Source: Symbiodinium natans (Eukaryota; Sar; Dinophyceae; Suessiales; Symbiodiniaceae). From it: DNA of 64,000 nucleotides. Numbering within the stretch: position 1 is the stretch's first letter; every line of letters starts with the position of its first letter. This document shows positions 23,947 to 33,958 of this stretch, piece by piece. The notes beneath the pieces were generated by a model that did no database searches, was not told the origin of the DNA, and worked only from the letters and a program-made list of their open reading frames with translations. A program made the position numbers and the translations under genes. The DNA lies in contig CAJNDS010000846.1 in assembly GCA_905221605.1 (NCBI GenBank), positions 791,501 through 855,500 on the forward strand. Direction: 5' to 3'.

Positions 23947-24015
23947 CTGAAGCTGCGCGTAGAGATGCTCAACCTCCCGGAGCGCTTTCGGGTGCGCCCT
24001 CTCTTTTGCAACACC
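23947..24015 (-). CDS. Coiled-coil gene exon
   Basis: 69 nt: GVAKERAHPKALREVEHLYA then QLQ. Acceptor GAGAG/G, GA donor (TTCAG/GAGTT). Other long frames on both strands cross this site (177 and 197 codons) but run through low-complexity or heptamer-like DNA. Confidence 0.6.
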
Positions 24016-24261
24016 CTCTCAGTGGATTCAGGCGGCTTGGGGTTTCGGATTTCGGGACGATTTGCAGGAGTAACTGAGGAGCTGGGGGGTCTGGAATTGA
24101 AGGCTTCGGGATTGAGGAGACCAAGCCTTTGTTGCATCCATGAGAGGAATTCGGGGGCTTGCGGTTTTGGGGAGGTTAAAGGGGGCCTAAACCCTAAACG
24201 CTAAACCCGGCCAACCCCCAAAACCCCGATCAGGAGGTGTTTACGGCCGAGAACGTGTTGC

Positions 24262-24312
24262 CTGGTCGTGCTTTTGCTGGGCATCCTTCTGCCGCCGCCA
24301 CTCGGTTTCGGC
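24262..24312 (-). CDS. Coiled-coil gene exon, QQKH motif
   Basis: 51 nt: AETEWRRQKDAQQKHDQ. Acceptor TGGCAG/G, GC donor (CAG/GCAAC). It shares QQKHxQ with the microexon at 22915-22941, which suggests an internally repeated coiled-coil protein. Function unknown. Confidence 0.68.
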
Positions 24313-24711
24313 CTGCCACATGGTTTGAGGGGGGGTCCCAGAAGGCCCAGAGAAGGGAGGGGTCCTAGGGCAGTCCCAGGAATGGAGGAACAGGGTGGTT
24401 TGGGGGCGCAGAGCTTCAAAGAGTGGAAATCCGAAGCCGTGAACATACATGGCGGAACCACTGTCTCAGTCAGCACACTGCACGGAAGGATTTTGGTGAC
24501 AATTTGGTTTCCTGCAGCTCCGACTTCGGGATTCTGAGGCGAGGGGTTCCTAGTGTAGAACTACGATTCGAGAGGTTTTCTTAGGGTTCAGGGAGAGGAT
24601 CATTTAGGGGCTCATGTAGGCGAGCCTCTACAACTAAACCGTTGCACGAACAAACAAACCAACCAACCACTACATCCCCTCACCAACCCCGAAACCCTAC
24701 AGCCCCAAAGC

Positions 24712-24949
24712 CCCCTAAACCCCTAAACCCCTAAACCCCTAAACCCCTAAACCCCTAAACCCCTAAACCCCTAAACCCCTAAACCCCTAAACCCCTAAAC
24801 CCCTAAACCCCTAAACCCCTAAACCCCTAAACCCCTAAACCCCTAAACACCTAAACCCCTAAACCCCTAAACCCCTAAACCCCTAAACCCCTAAACCCCT
24901 AAACCCCTAAACCCCTAAACCCCTAAACCCCTAAACCCCTAAACCCCCC
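24712..24949. repeat. CCCCTAAA (8-bp) array
   Basis: About 29 nearly perfect CCCCTAAA units, with one CACCTAAA variant. A homogeneous octamer, not the telomere heptamer. Confidence 0.96.
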
Positions 24950-25046
24950 CCCCACAGCGCTCCCGAGGCGCTCGGCCTGATGCCAGTGGGGTGAAGAGGG
25001 AGGCCTGAAATGGGTTTTGTTGCTTGGGTGGGAGGTGGGGGGAGGT

Positions 25047-25048
<2 letters not shown>

Positions 25049-25099
<51 letters not shown>
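25049..25099. repeat. Poly-G tract of about 50 bp
   Basis: About 50 consecutive G on the plus strand, with G-rich DNA upstream. It lies 100 bp from the CCCCTAAA array, so the C-rich and G-rich strands change sides here. Confidence 0.95.
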
Positions 25100-25100
<1 letters not shown>

Positions 25101-26528
25101 AGGGTTTAGGGGTGTAGGGGCGCCAAATAAGGGGGTTTAGGGGCTTTAGGAGGGTTGCTGTGGATGGCGATTCATGACCGCAAGCCGGTTTTACCCTAAA
25201 ACCGAGGCGATCAGAGACCCGCTGGCGGGGTTTTAGGGTTTAAGGTTGAGGACAGGGCTGGCGTAGGATTTGGGTTTAGGACCTTTAGGATTTGGGACTG
25301 TCAACCCCAACATGAAAACCTGAAAACAGCCGGAAGCCCTTTCAAGCTCAAATTTCAGTTTAGGTCGAGATTCAGGACGGATTGGTGCAGCTCTTGTCTT
25401 TGCTGTTTCGGTTTTGGAAGCCAGTAGGCTTCAGGCACGGCGGCCCTAAGTTCTCAGCCACAAAAGGCTCCGAAATCTCAATCCATGCATTCCCAATTAA
25501 AAGCTGAGTGGATTTACAGGAAAGGGACCAGAGGTCTTGTTGTGTCGCACCAAGCTGCTTGGCGCCGGCGACTCCTAAAGGGAAAGTCCCCTTATTCCAT
25601 GGTCAGGGTTGAGGGCCGAAACCTCGACTCCCGCGCTGCGGGCCCCATAGTCCCCCGGTGGCCTTGTATCCTCCTGGTCCTGCGAAGTGAGATGGCTTGG
25701 CTCTGTGGGGATGGTTGTGGGTGGTAGGGTGCAGGATTTGGGGGTTTTGGGAAGGGTGGGCAGAAACTTGGCTTTGTTGGTGGGTGAGGACATCGTGCTT
25801 TTGAAGTGAGCTGTTTGCCACAAGCCCAGCCTTTCAATCGCATGCAGAGATTTGCGTTCTGGTTTGAGGTCGACGGATTGGCGCTTTAGCAGTTGCTGTT
25901 CCGAACTTGGATTAAGATCCGGGTTAGTGCCACGTGATTCGGGGGTTGGGTGCTTCGGTTGCTTGTTGGGACGCTGGCGTCCTGGGCACGCGGGCCTCAA
26001 TTTAAAACCAATCAAGCCTTCGAAGCCAACAGACTTCGGATGTTTTGCCGTCTGAATTTCTCCTAACCCCAAACCCTAAACCCGAAAACCCTTGGAGTGC
26101 GCCCTTAGGTTCGGCCACCAAAAACCACCCGAAAAACTCTTTTCGGCAGCCCTGGCCACCCTCACCGTAGCCAGGGCCTGCCTCGACCAAGCCCAGTGCG
26201 GGCGGCTGCCAGGAACCTCGGCATGTAAACCCTTAGCCCGCGGCCTAAACCTTAAACCCTACACCCCACACGTGCCTTAAGAATCCTGATTTCCACATCC
26301 TTATACTTTGAGGTACCGCAAAGGAACCCCAAACCCGAAACCCTAAGCCCTAAAGCCTAAACCCGAAACCCGAAACCCGAAACCCTAAACCCCAAACCCG
26401 AAACCTTGCCATCCCCACAAATCCTCGCTTCTTTCCGGCAAGCGGCGGAATCCCCTGGACCGCTCCGGGAGGCTGGGCCCTGTCATGCAGAGAAGCAAAG
26501 GCAGTGGCACAGGGCGATTTTAGGACCT

Positions 26529-26665
26529 TAGGGTTTAGGGTTTAGGGTTTGGGGTTTAAGGTCTAGGGTTTAGGGTTTAGGGTTTAGGGTTTAGGGTTTA
26601 GGGTTTAGGGTTTAGGGTTTAGGGTTTAGGGTTTAGGGTTTAGGGTTTAGGGTTTAGGGCTTAGG
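26529..26665. repeat. TTTAGGG array
   Basis: About 19 heptamers, intergenic or intronic. Confidence 0.95.
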
Positions 26666-26856
26666 CCAGGCAAGGTTGACGGTTTCAGGATGTTTCCTGC
26701 TTGGGAGACAGAGAAACAACATGCTCCTACATTTTGCGCGGTGGTTCTTTCCGAAGCTGGGCTGCTATTGGGTGGATACAAAGCTCCTATTGATACACGC
26801 TGGCGGCCACCAACGGAAAGGGGAACTTGATGCTGCTCTGCTGCTCCCCAACTTAG

Positions 26857-27140
26857 GTGGGGGCAGAGTTGCTGCACGTTCGTGTGTCTGTGTGTTTTTG
26901 TTGCTTGGCGTCCTTGCATGAAGTTGGTACATTTGGGAATCAGGCTTTCGCTTGTCCATGTCGAGTTGGGAGTTCACGGAATCTGCTTCCTTTTCTGAAA
27001 GCAGCAGTGGCCAGGAGGATTAAAGGTTCGCAGTCTGTCAATGACTGTAGAGTCGCTGACGGCCACATCTCACCGAATGCACCGGATCTCTTCTGCCCTC
27101 CCAAGTTGGAGGTGGAGAGCGCGCATACGTTGAATCAGAT
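26857..27140 (+). CDS. Possible exon, unknown
   Basis: Plus frame ASLHEVGTFGNQAFACPCRV, GSSRNLLPFLKAAVARRIKG, SQSVNDCRVADGHISPNAPD. The opposite strand has stops. It would oppose the minus-strand cluster, so it may be an intron ORF. Confidence 0.34.
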
Positions 27141-27742
27141 CCCTAAACCCTAAACCCTGAACCCTAAACCCTAAACCCTGAACCATCTGCCCTGAGCCGG
27201 CAGGCCAGCTTTCTGCTGCTGCTCAAGCGACAAAAGCCAACTGCATCTCAGCAAATAACACAGGATGCCAGTATCTGCACAATCCACACACCCGAAACCA
27301 AAACCAAGCGCTTGCGACTGATCAGGAGTGGAAAGTTGCTCGAAACTAGTCTTTTTCGGGGAACATCCGAAGCTAGAAACATTCATCCTAGAAAAATCGA
27401 GAAGCCGCCCCCGAGCTGGCTGGGCGCGGTGCGAAAATGGCTCGCATCCTGTGGGGACCTGAGGCCGTTTCGTGGCAGGCTGGTCTTGGGACTTGCGGTC
27501 CACCGAAGGAGGCTGTAGGGCTGAAAGGTATAGAGGGCTTAGACCCTGAGTGGTTTGGGAGGCCCTGAAAACCCTCTGAAAAAGATTCCTAAGTATGATC
27601 CTCTTAAGGCCTAAGGGCCATTATATGTTATCCCAAGGGCCTTGAGCCAAGCACCGATGGTTTCGTGATGATTGGCACCCTGAGAAGATGTCAACGGCTA
27701 AAGGAGGCCATGAGCTCCATGCAAACCCTGGGCATCCTGACC

Positions 27743-27888
27743 CAGGGTTTAGGGTTTAGGGTTTAGGGTTTAGGGTTTAGGGTTTAGGGTTTAGGGTTTA
27801 GGGTTTAGGGTTTAGGGTTTAGGGTTTAGGGTTTAGGGTTTAGGGTTTAGGGTTTAGGGTTTAGGGTTTAGGGTTTAGGGTTTAGCAC
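27743..27888. repeat. TTTAGGG array
   Basis: About 20 almost perfect heptamers. Confidence 0.97.
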
Positions 27889-28448
27889 TTAGGGCATTCG
27901 GGGGGCACAGGTTGCTCATGCCGAAGAGGAGCTCCACTGCCGGATCGCTCTCCGCGCAAGGGGACGCCTCCCGAGCAGAAGGGATCAACATTCCCGGTGG
28001 CTCTAAGTAGGGAAAGGCGGAATTAAGCACCCCATGTAATCTGAAAGGGTATGTATGGCGGGAACGGGTACCTCATCCCCTCATTCCCTGTTAAAGGCTC
28101 GCAAGCAGTAGGGGGCCGGGCTTCAGCTCACGACGTTGCTTGCCCTTAGCTTGAACCCTGAACCTCAAACATGGAGGGAGGTTTGCGAGGAGAGTGAAGC
28201 CTCCGAGAACGTAGAACCCAAAGATTCAACCCCACGCCACCTCCAGATCAAAAATACATGAAAACAAGAATCAGTGATGCTACAGTTACTGTCTCTGATA
28301 CTAGAGCAAACAAAGCACGTTAGTACCAAGAGAGTAGCAGTTAAAAGTGAGGAATCATACTCATCACGACAAGCCAAAGCCCGCAACCTGATCCTTCACA
28401 GTTTCCACCCCGCATGTCTCCTATGGCCAGGATTCACTGGTCATGCGT

Positions 28449-28531
28449 TGGGATGTGCCACCTTACACTAACAGTCCTTAATTGGTACTAAATCCGTATT
28501 CAGGACTGCTAGTACAAGGGGAACATCTCAA
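28449..28531. repeat. MITE-1 copy, short
   Basis: 83 bp with TTGGGATGT, ACTAACAGTCCTTAATT, then ATTCAGGACTG and GGGGAACATCTCAA. The centre is shorter than in the other two copies. Confidence 0.78.
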
Positions 28532-28675
28532 GTCATGCGCCTAGTTACCATCAACCCACAACCTGATCCTGAGTCCCTAAACCCTAAACCCTAAACCCTA
28601 AACCCTAAACCCTAAATCCTAAACCCTAAACCCTAAACCCTAAACCCTAAACCCTAAACCCGAAACCCTAAACCC

Positions 28676-28755
28676 TCGGCCTCTCCAGAGGCGCTTGCGT
28701 CATCTTGACCTTGTGGCTCTTCTGTGGACTCATCCTCGCCATCGGGTTCAGAGAG
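28676..28755 (-). CDS. Possible exon, acidic segment
   Basis: Minus frame LSEPDGEDESTEEPQGQDDA then SASGEAEG, ending at a CCCTAAA array. Strongly acidic. No clear AG acceptor just upstream, so confidence is modest. Confidence 0.42.
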
Positions 28756-28814
28756 TTAGGCTTCCTTAGGCTTTCCTGTGCTCTGATTTGCTTTTACTCT
28801 TTTTTTGGAGTCTA

Positions 28815-29030
28815 GGGTTTTGGGTTTGGGGTTTGGGGTTTGGGGTTTAGGGTTTAGGGTTTGGGGTTTGGGGTTTAGGGTTTGGGGTTTGGGGCTTGGG
28901 GCTTGGGGTTTGGGGTTTGGGGTTTGGGGCTTGGGGCTTGCAGCTTGGGGTTTGGGGCTTGGGGCTTGGGGCTTGGGGCTTGGGGTTTGGGGGGTTTGGG
29001 GTTTGGGGCTTGGGGGGGGGGGGGGGGGGG
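28815..29030. repeat. TTTGGGG/CTTGGGG variant array ending in poly-G
   Basis: Heptamers with an extra G change (TTTGGGG, CTTGGGG), then an 18-bp G run directly beside the exon at 29049. All frames are open and give spurious W-G-L-G repeat ORFs on both strands. Confidence 0.93.
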
Positions 29031-29048
29031 GATGGGGGCTCGCAGATC

Positions 29049-29161
29049 CTCGCGCTGGCTGGAAAACTCGCGATGAGCATGGGGTTGCTTTTGGATGTCA
29101 GCGAGCACATTTTCGGAGAGGCGCGATACTACACAGCGCTCTGCTGCTCGAAGAATGATAT
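29049..29161 (-). CDS. Exon, helical unknown protein
   Basis: 113 nt: two bases, IILRAAERCVVSRLSENVLA, then DIQKQPHAHREFSSQRE. Acceptor TACAAG/A, GA donor (GCGAG/GATCT). Upstream bases to 29246 also stay open (FSKLSRVKPLHPQLLGCKDV...). A poly-G run and TTTGGGG array follow at once on the intron side. Confidence 0.66.
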
Positions 29162-29384
29162 CTTGTAAGAGTAGAGCATGATGAACGTCTTTGCAGCCGA
29201 GCAGTTGAGGGTGTAGGGGCTTTACTCGTGAGAGTTTGCTGAACAATGTGCGGAAACACCATGGTCATACGCTCTTGATGGAGAATTACGGCTTGAAGTA
29301 CCCCTGTTATACCCTTCGAGAAATTATCTAGGGTGCCTACTTCCCGAATGCCCTACCAAGAACCAGCAGGCAAACCTCCACGGA

Positions 29385-29693
29385 GTGGCAAACTTTCCTA
29401 CATCAAGGACTAGAGTATTTGGGGGGCGTATATTGAAGGGGGACCTCTGTAGCTTCCCGGAAGCTTGCCTCTGCGTGATCCGCGTGGCCTTTGAAGGGAT
29501 CCGACATGGCTGGGATGCCACCCTGGCGCGGTCTAGAGGCTTGGGAGCTCAGGGTTTTTCAGCTGAGATGAAGGGTTCGGGGCCCCTGGCTCAAGATGCA
29601 CATGCTGTCAGGTTTGAGCTACAGTGGGGTTTGTCAAGGAGAGAAGCACATGGAAAAGAAACAACTGCTGTAATTAATAGGCGGGAAACGTGA
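29385..29693 (+). CDS. Possible ORF, unknown
   Basis: 102-codon plus frame with SFPEACLCVIRVAFEGIRHG and DAHAVRFELQWGLSRREAHG. Its 5' part overlaps a dispersed-repeat fragment (29325-29400), which weakens the case. Confidence 0.28.
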   Translation: MANFPTSRTRVFGGRILKGDLCSFPEACLCVIRVAFEGIRHGWDATLARSRGLGAQGFSAEMKGSGPLAQDAHAVRFELQWGLSRREAHGKETTAVINRRET

Positions 29694-29873
29694 CAGTGAA
29701 CGTGAAGGAAGAACCATGGGGCTTTGTGGTAATCCTTGATCTCGAGACTGAATGACGATTGATTCTGTGCGACCGTGAGGATAGGAAACGAAAGGAAACT
29801 GAGATGGAAATTTGGGTGGGGACCAAAATCCGGGCGAGTCAGAAAGAGGAACCCCCGAGTCAGAAAACCCGAG

Positions 29874-30002
29874 GGTTTAGGGTTTAGGGTTTAGGGTTTA
29901 GGGTTTAGGGTTTGGGGTTTAGGGTTTGGGGTTTAGGGTCTAGGGTCTAGGGTTTAGGGTTTAGAGTTTAGGGTTTAGGGTTTAGGGTTTAGGGTTTAGG
30001 GT
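29874..30002. repeat. TTTAGGG array
   Basis: About 18 heptamers with TTTGGGG and TCTAGGG variants. Confidence 0.94.
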
Positions 30003-30574
30003 CGGGGAAGCTTGTAGCGGGCACAGCTTGGCATCCAGACGGGTTCCTGGTGGGGCCAACCCTCAACCCCTGGAAACCCGGAAAATCCCCCTAGAAAGTT
30101 TAAACACCCAACAAAACGGAACAAAAAAAAATAGAAAAAGCTGAAACCCCAAGTCTTACGCAAAATTGATGCTGGCGCCGTCTGATGAATGAAAAGAAGA
30201 AGTGGCCGGCAGGGCTTCTTGTCAGGCGAAGGGAACGATGTGTCCCCCATGTGAAGTAGCATTCAGAGCCCAGCATGCCGATCAACCCCCATCAGACAGC
30301 CCCGTCCCACGGGAGGCAGCCTCGGCAGCAGCCCCATGCCAGTAAAGCTCCTGGCATCCACGTGCTTGGGGTGGAGGCTTCTGCCCTGTGGTCCCATGGC
30401 CCAAACCAGGTAAAAACTAGAAGAGGGATGGCCCGAAAGCATCGATTTGCCGTGCGTTACTCCATGCAGTTGATTCTTTGCACTCGAACTGCATGCACTT
30501 GGACAAATGTATGCACTTACATGGTTGCATAGTCAACTTGTACACTGCACTTGTCCAGTGGACGTGTATGGAAC

Positions 30575-30612
30575 TGCATGGCATTCAAGTGTGTGGAGTT
30601 GAATGCCATGCA
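30575..30612. repeat. Perfect 14-bp hairpin
   Basis: TGCATGGCATTCAA at 30575-30588 pairs perfectly with 30599-30612 around a 10-nt loop. It lies in a stretch with several TGCACTT words (30480-30640), the same word found in satellite E 1.7 kb away. Confidence 0.8.
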
Positions 30613-30769
30613 CTTGTGGTCAACTCTGTACACTTTTCATCGGCATTGAAGACAACGCCGAGCTCCAGTGGCTGGTCGCGGCACGCGCCTTCCCTCCAAA
30701 ACGAGATCACTTTTTTCCCGGTCCGCTGCATGGCATTCACATTCCAGTCCCACGAAATTTCCCAGGTTT

Positions 30770-31030
30770 TCGACGCCCCGGAATTTGAGTTCCACGATAT
30801 TTGCGAGGTTTTCTTGCGAGGTTGGGTTTCGACATCCCGGAATTCGAGTCCCACGCTATTTGCGAGGTTTTCGAGGAATTCGAGTCCCACGATATTTGCG
30901 ATGGTTTCGACATCCCGGAATTCGAGTCCCACGATACTTGCGAGGGTTTCGACATCCCGGAATTCGAGTCCCACGATATTTGCGAGGTTTTCCCGGAATT
31001 CGAGTCCCACGATATTTGCGAGGTTTTCAA
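30770..31030. repeat. Satellite A, 42-bp unit
   Basis: Six copies of a unit with core GAATTCGAGTCCCACGATAT followed by TTGCGAGGTTTTC. Full units are 42 bp; some copies lose about 10 bp before the core. Open in several frames on both strands because unit lengths are near multiples of three. Confidence 0.92.
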
Positions 31031-31069
31031 CGAGAAAGGACAAAAACATCCCCGTGTCTTCACGCGCGC

Positions 31070-31240
31070 GGAAGTCCGTTACCATGTTATTTGCGGTGTT
31101 TTCAAGCGCCCAAATGTCCGTTACCATGCTATTTGCGGTGTTTTCATGCACCCAGATGTCCGTTACCATGCTATTTGCGGTGTTTTCAAGCACCCAGATG
31201 TCCGTTACCATGCTATTTGCGGTGTTTTCATGCGCCCAGG
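31070..31240. repeat. Satellite B, 42-bp unit
   Basis: Four copies of a 42-bp unit containing TCCGTTACCATGCTATTTGC followed by GGTGTTTTC. It shares the TATTTGCG...GTTTTC part and the unit length with satellite A, so A and B look like two diverged branches of one satellite. Confidence 0.9.
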
Positions 31241-31640
31241 GCGTCCGCGGCGTACTACGTCTTTACTACAAAAAGTCGACTTTCCAGCCACGGAAGCTCC
31301 GCGTATCCGCGGTGTACTACGTCTGTACTACAAAAATCGACTTTCCAGCCACGGAAGCTCCGGGGGCGTCCGTGGCGTACTACATTTGTACGACAAAACT
31401 CGACTTTCCAGCCACGGAAGCTCCGGGTGTCCCGGGCGTACTACGTCTGTACTACAAAAGTCGACTTTCCAGCCACGGAAGCTCCGCGTATCCGCGGTGT
31501 ACTACGTCTGTACTACAAAAATCGACTTTCCAGCCACGGAAGCTCCGGGGGCGTCCGTGGCGTACTACATTTGTACGACAAAACTCGATTTTCCAGCCAC
31601 GGAAGTCCCCGGCGTACTACGTCTGTACTACACAAGTCGA
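31241..31640. repeat. Satellite C, about 62-bp unit with 185-bp higher-order repeat
   Basis: Seven copies of a unit containing CGTACTAC...TGTAC and GACTTTCCAGCCACGGAAGC. Three unit types recur in the same order; the junction GCGTATCCGCGGTGTACTAC is found at 31301 and again at 31486, giving a 185-bp higher-order period. Confidence 0.9.
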
Positions 31641-32143
31641 AAAAACACGCAACAACACTACGGTTTTAGCACCGCGACCACGCGAAAACCCGCAGAGGGG
31701 TTACGTTTGCATGTCAAGAAACGCAAAAACACGACGGTTTTGGCACCGCGCCAACGCCGAAACCCGCAGAGGGGTTACGTTTGTATGTCAGGAAACGCAA
31801 AAACACGACGGTTTTGGCACCGCGCCAACGCCGAAACCCGCAGAGGGTGTCCGCGCGCGCGAAAAAAAGTACCAAACACGACGGTTTTAGCACCGCGACC
31901 CGGCGATCAGCCGCAGAGGGTTGTCCGCGCAAATCAAGAAAGTAAAAAAACGATGGTTTTAGCACCGCGACCACGATGAAACCCGCAGAGGGTTGTCCGC
32001 GCACAGAAAGAAACGTAAAAAAACGACGGTTTTAGCACCGCGACCACGCCGAAACCCGCAGAGGGTTGTCCGCGCAAATCAAGAAACGTAAAAAACGACG
32101 GTTTTAGCACCGCGACCACGCCGAAACCCGCAGAGGGTTGCAA
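31641..32143. repeat. Satellite D, about 70-75-bp unit
   Basis: Seven copies with conserved ACGACGGTTTTAGCACCGCG and AACCCGCAGAGGG, separated by more variable 15-25-bp stretches (two copies have GGTTACGTTTG, the later ones GTTGTCCGCGC). The variable parts are themselves similar, so this is not a CRISPR array. Confidence 0.9.
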
Positions 32144-32284
32144 TCCCGATTGGCGATGTCAACCCAGCCCGCCGCCTTAGAAAGAGTAATTCTAATTAGA
32201 AAGAGTAATTTTAATTTAGAAATCTAGGACTGGGTACGTAGGTCTACTAAATTCTACGTAAATCTCGCACTTTCTATTCACTTC

Positions 32285-32680
32285 AACTTCACTCTATGCA
32301 ATTCACTCCATGCACTTCACTCTATGCAATTCACTCTATGCAATTCACTCTATGCATTCACTCTATGCACTTCACTCTATGCACTTCACTCTATGCACTT
32401 CACTCTATGCACTTGACTCTATGCACTTCACTCTATGCACTTGACTCTATGCACTTCACTCTATGCACTTGACTCTATGCACTTCACTCTATGCACTTGA
32501 CTCTATGCACTTGACTCTATGCACTTCACTCTATGCACTTCACACTATGCACTTGACTCTATGCACTTCACACTATGCACTTCCCTCTATGCACTTCACT
32601 CTACGCGCTTCACTCTATGCACTTCACTCTATGCACTTAACTCTATGCACTTGACCCTATGTACTTCACTCTATGTTGTT
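32285..32680. repeat. Satellite E, 14-bp unit
   Basis: About 28 copies of CACTCTATGCACTT with C/G change at the first base and AATT variants in the first copies. All three frames are open on the plus strand, giving false LTLCTS-type ORFs. Confidence 0.95.
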
Positions 32681-33544
32681 GGGTCAGAGGGCTCCGCACG
32701 GATGAACCCTTCGCGATGCTTTCGGGAAAAAAACGAATTGTATACGGCATTGCAATGACATGTGTCCTGGCAAAAAAGGCAGACTTTGGGAGCTTTTTTC
32801 TAAGGCTTCACAAGAATCAACACACACACACACAGACACATTCTGGCGGTCTGGTGTCGGTCTCGCTTCGTTTGGACATCCTCCCCAAGCCTCCACACCC
32901 AGAACCTGTCTGCATCTCACCTGCGATGCTCTGATGTCCCATGCACCCCAAAAACCTGGCAATCATTTGGCTTCGTGTGGCTCTGTTTGAAACTGACACT
33001 GCAGTCAACAAGTCCCGAAACCCCCGGTTGAACCGCACCTCGTGGCGTGGAGACTGCCATGTTGCCCTGTGGGGGACCTCGGACACACCGATGGACGCTC
33101 AGGTTTCGGGCTGGTGTAGGGTTGAAGGTTGAAGGTTGAGGGACGCTTTCGGGTTGTGTCTCCCAGGAAGGGAAGCCTGAGGCATTCTTGCATTCATGCT
33201 GCTGCTTGTAGGTGGGCCTAAAGCTTACGAACCCTGCCCTAGTTCCCCAAGTGCAAGACCCTCTGGCTGCCGAGGCTGATCCAACCTCACCTCAAACCAT
33301 GAGCCCTGGTGCCGACCTTCAGGACAAAGGGATTAAGGCCCCATCGTCGGCTTCAAAGACAGGCCGGAACCCTCTTCAGCCTAAACACCACACTAAGCCC
33401 TAGAGTTTGGGGTTCGGGGCTCAGGTCTTAAGAGCTCGGAAAGTCCACCACCCAAAGCGGGCATGGGGGAAAATTCCCAAACTTAGTAGTTCTTAGGGGC
33501 CGCATGTCCACCTAATAAAGAACCTTTTAAGAGACTATGCCCGG

Positions 33545-33580
33545 CGCCTAACTCCCGAATTCCCGACTAAGAACCCGAAG
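33545..33580. repeat. Dispersed repeat fragment shared with 29330
   Basis: GCGCCTAACTCCCGAATTCC...GACTAAGAACC matches GTGCCTACTTCCCGAATGCC...ACCAAGAACC near 29330-29362, and weakly CCTAACTCCCGA at about 13390. Element limits were not defined. Confidence 0.5.
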
Positions 33581-33628
33581 CAAGCAATTTTTCAACTCAA
33601 CCAAGGACTGTTTCAGGCGCGGCATACA

Positions 33629-33958
33629 TCATTGGCTTTTGTCTGCATTACAGAACGACCAGGAAGTAATGGTGCTCGAGGGCTTGCGCTTGCCTGAGGT
33701 TATCGTCTGTTTGGGGTTACGATGGCAAAGAGTCCCTTCTATTTTCGAGAGAAAAAGCAACTGAGAATTTGCCAAGCAGCCACCTTGTATGAAAAAGTTC
33801 GGCCTGACTAGAGGGCGTCTGTCGGGTGTTGGAAGAATTCGTACGTTATGTAACAATCCACAAGGTGCCATAGGGTTTCTGTAACAAAGGAGGGAGTGTA
33901 GGAGGGCTCTGCAACTGCGACGACGATTTGCACTTCGCACGGCAAGTGCTACAAACAT
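33629..33958 (-). CDS. Possible ORF, unknown
   Basis: 109-codon minus frame including PNFFIQGGCLANSQLLFLSK and GTLCHRNPKQTITSGKRKPS. Lower GC than the surroundings. No motif recognised. Confidence 0.34.
   Translation of the reverse strand: MFVALAVRSANRRRSCRALLHSLLCYRNPMAPCGLLHNVRILPTPDRRPLVRPNFFIQGGCLANSQLLFLSKIEGTLCHRNPKQTITSGKRKPSSTITSWSFCNADKSQ

Noticed and set aside
23604-24204. Overlapping 177- and 197-codon ORFs on opposite strands
   Set aside because: Both cross low-complexity and heptamer-like DNA and conflict with the short coiled-coil exon at 23947-24015; no splice or motif support.
30478-31979. ORFs of 333, 392 and 470 codons on the plus strand and 208 on the minus
   Set aside because: They run through satellites A-D; all three frames are open because unit lengths are near multiples of three. 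Peptides only mirror the DNA repeats.
31641-32143. CRISPR-like array (conserved repeat, variable spacer)
   Set aside because: Spacers are similar to each other and the window is eukaryotic; it is a tandem satellite.
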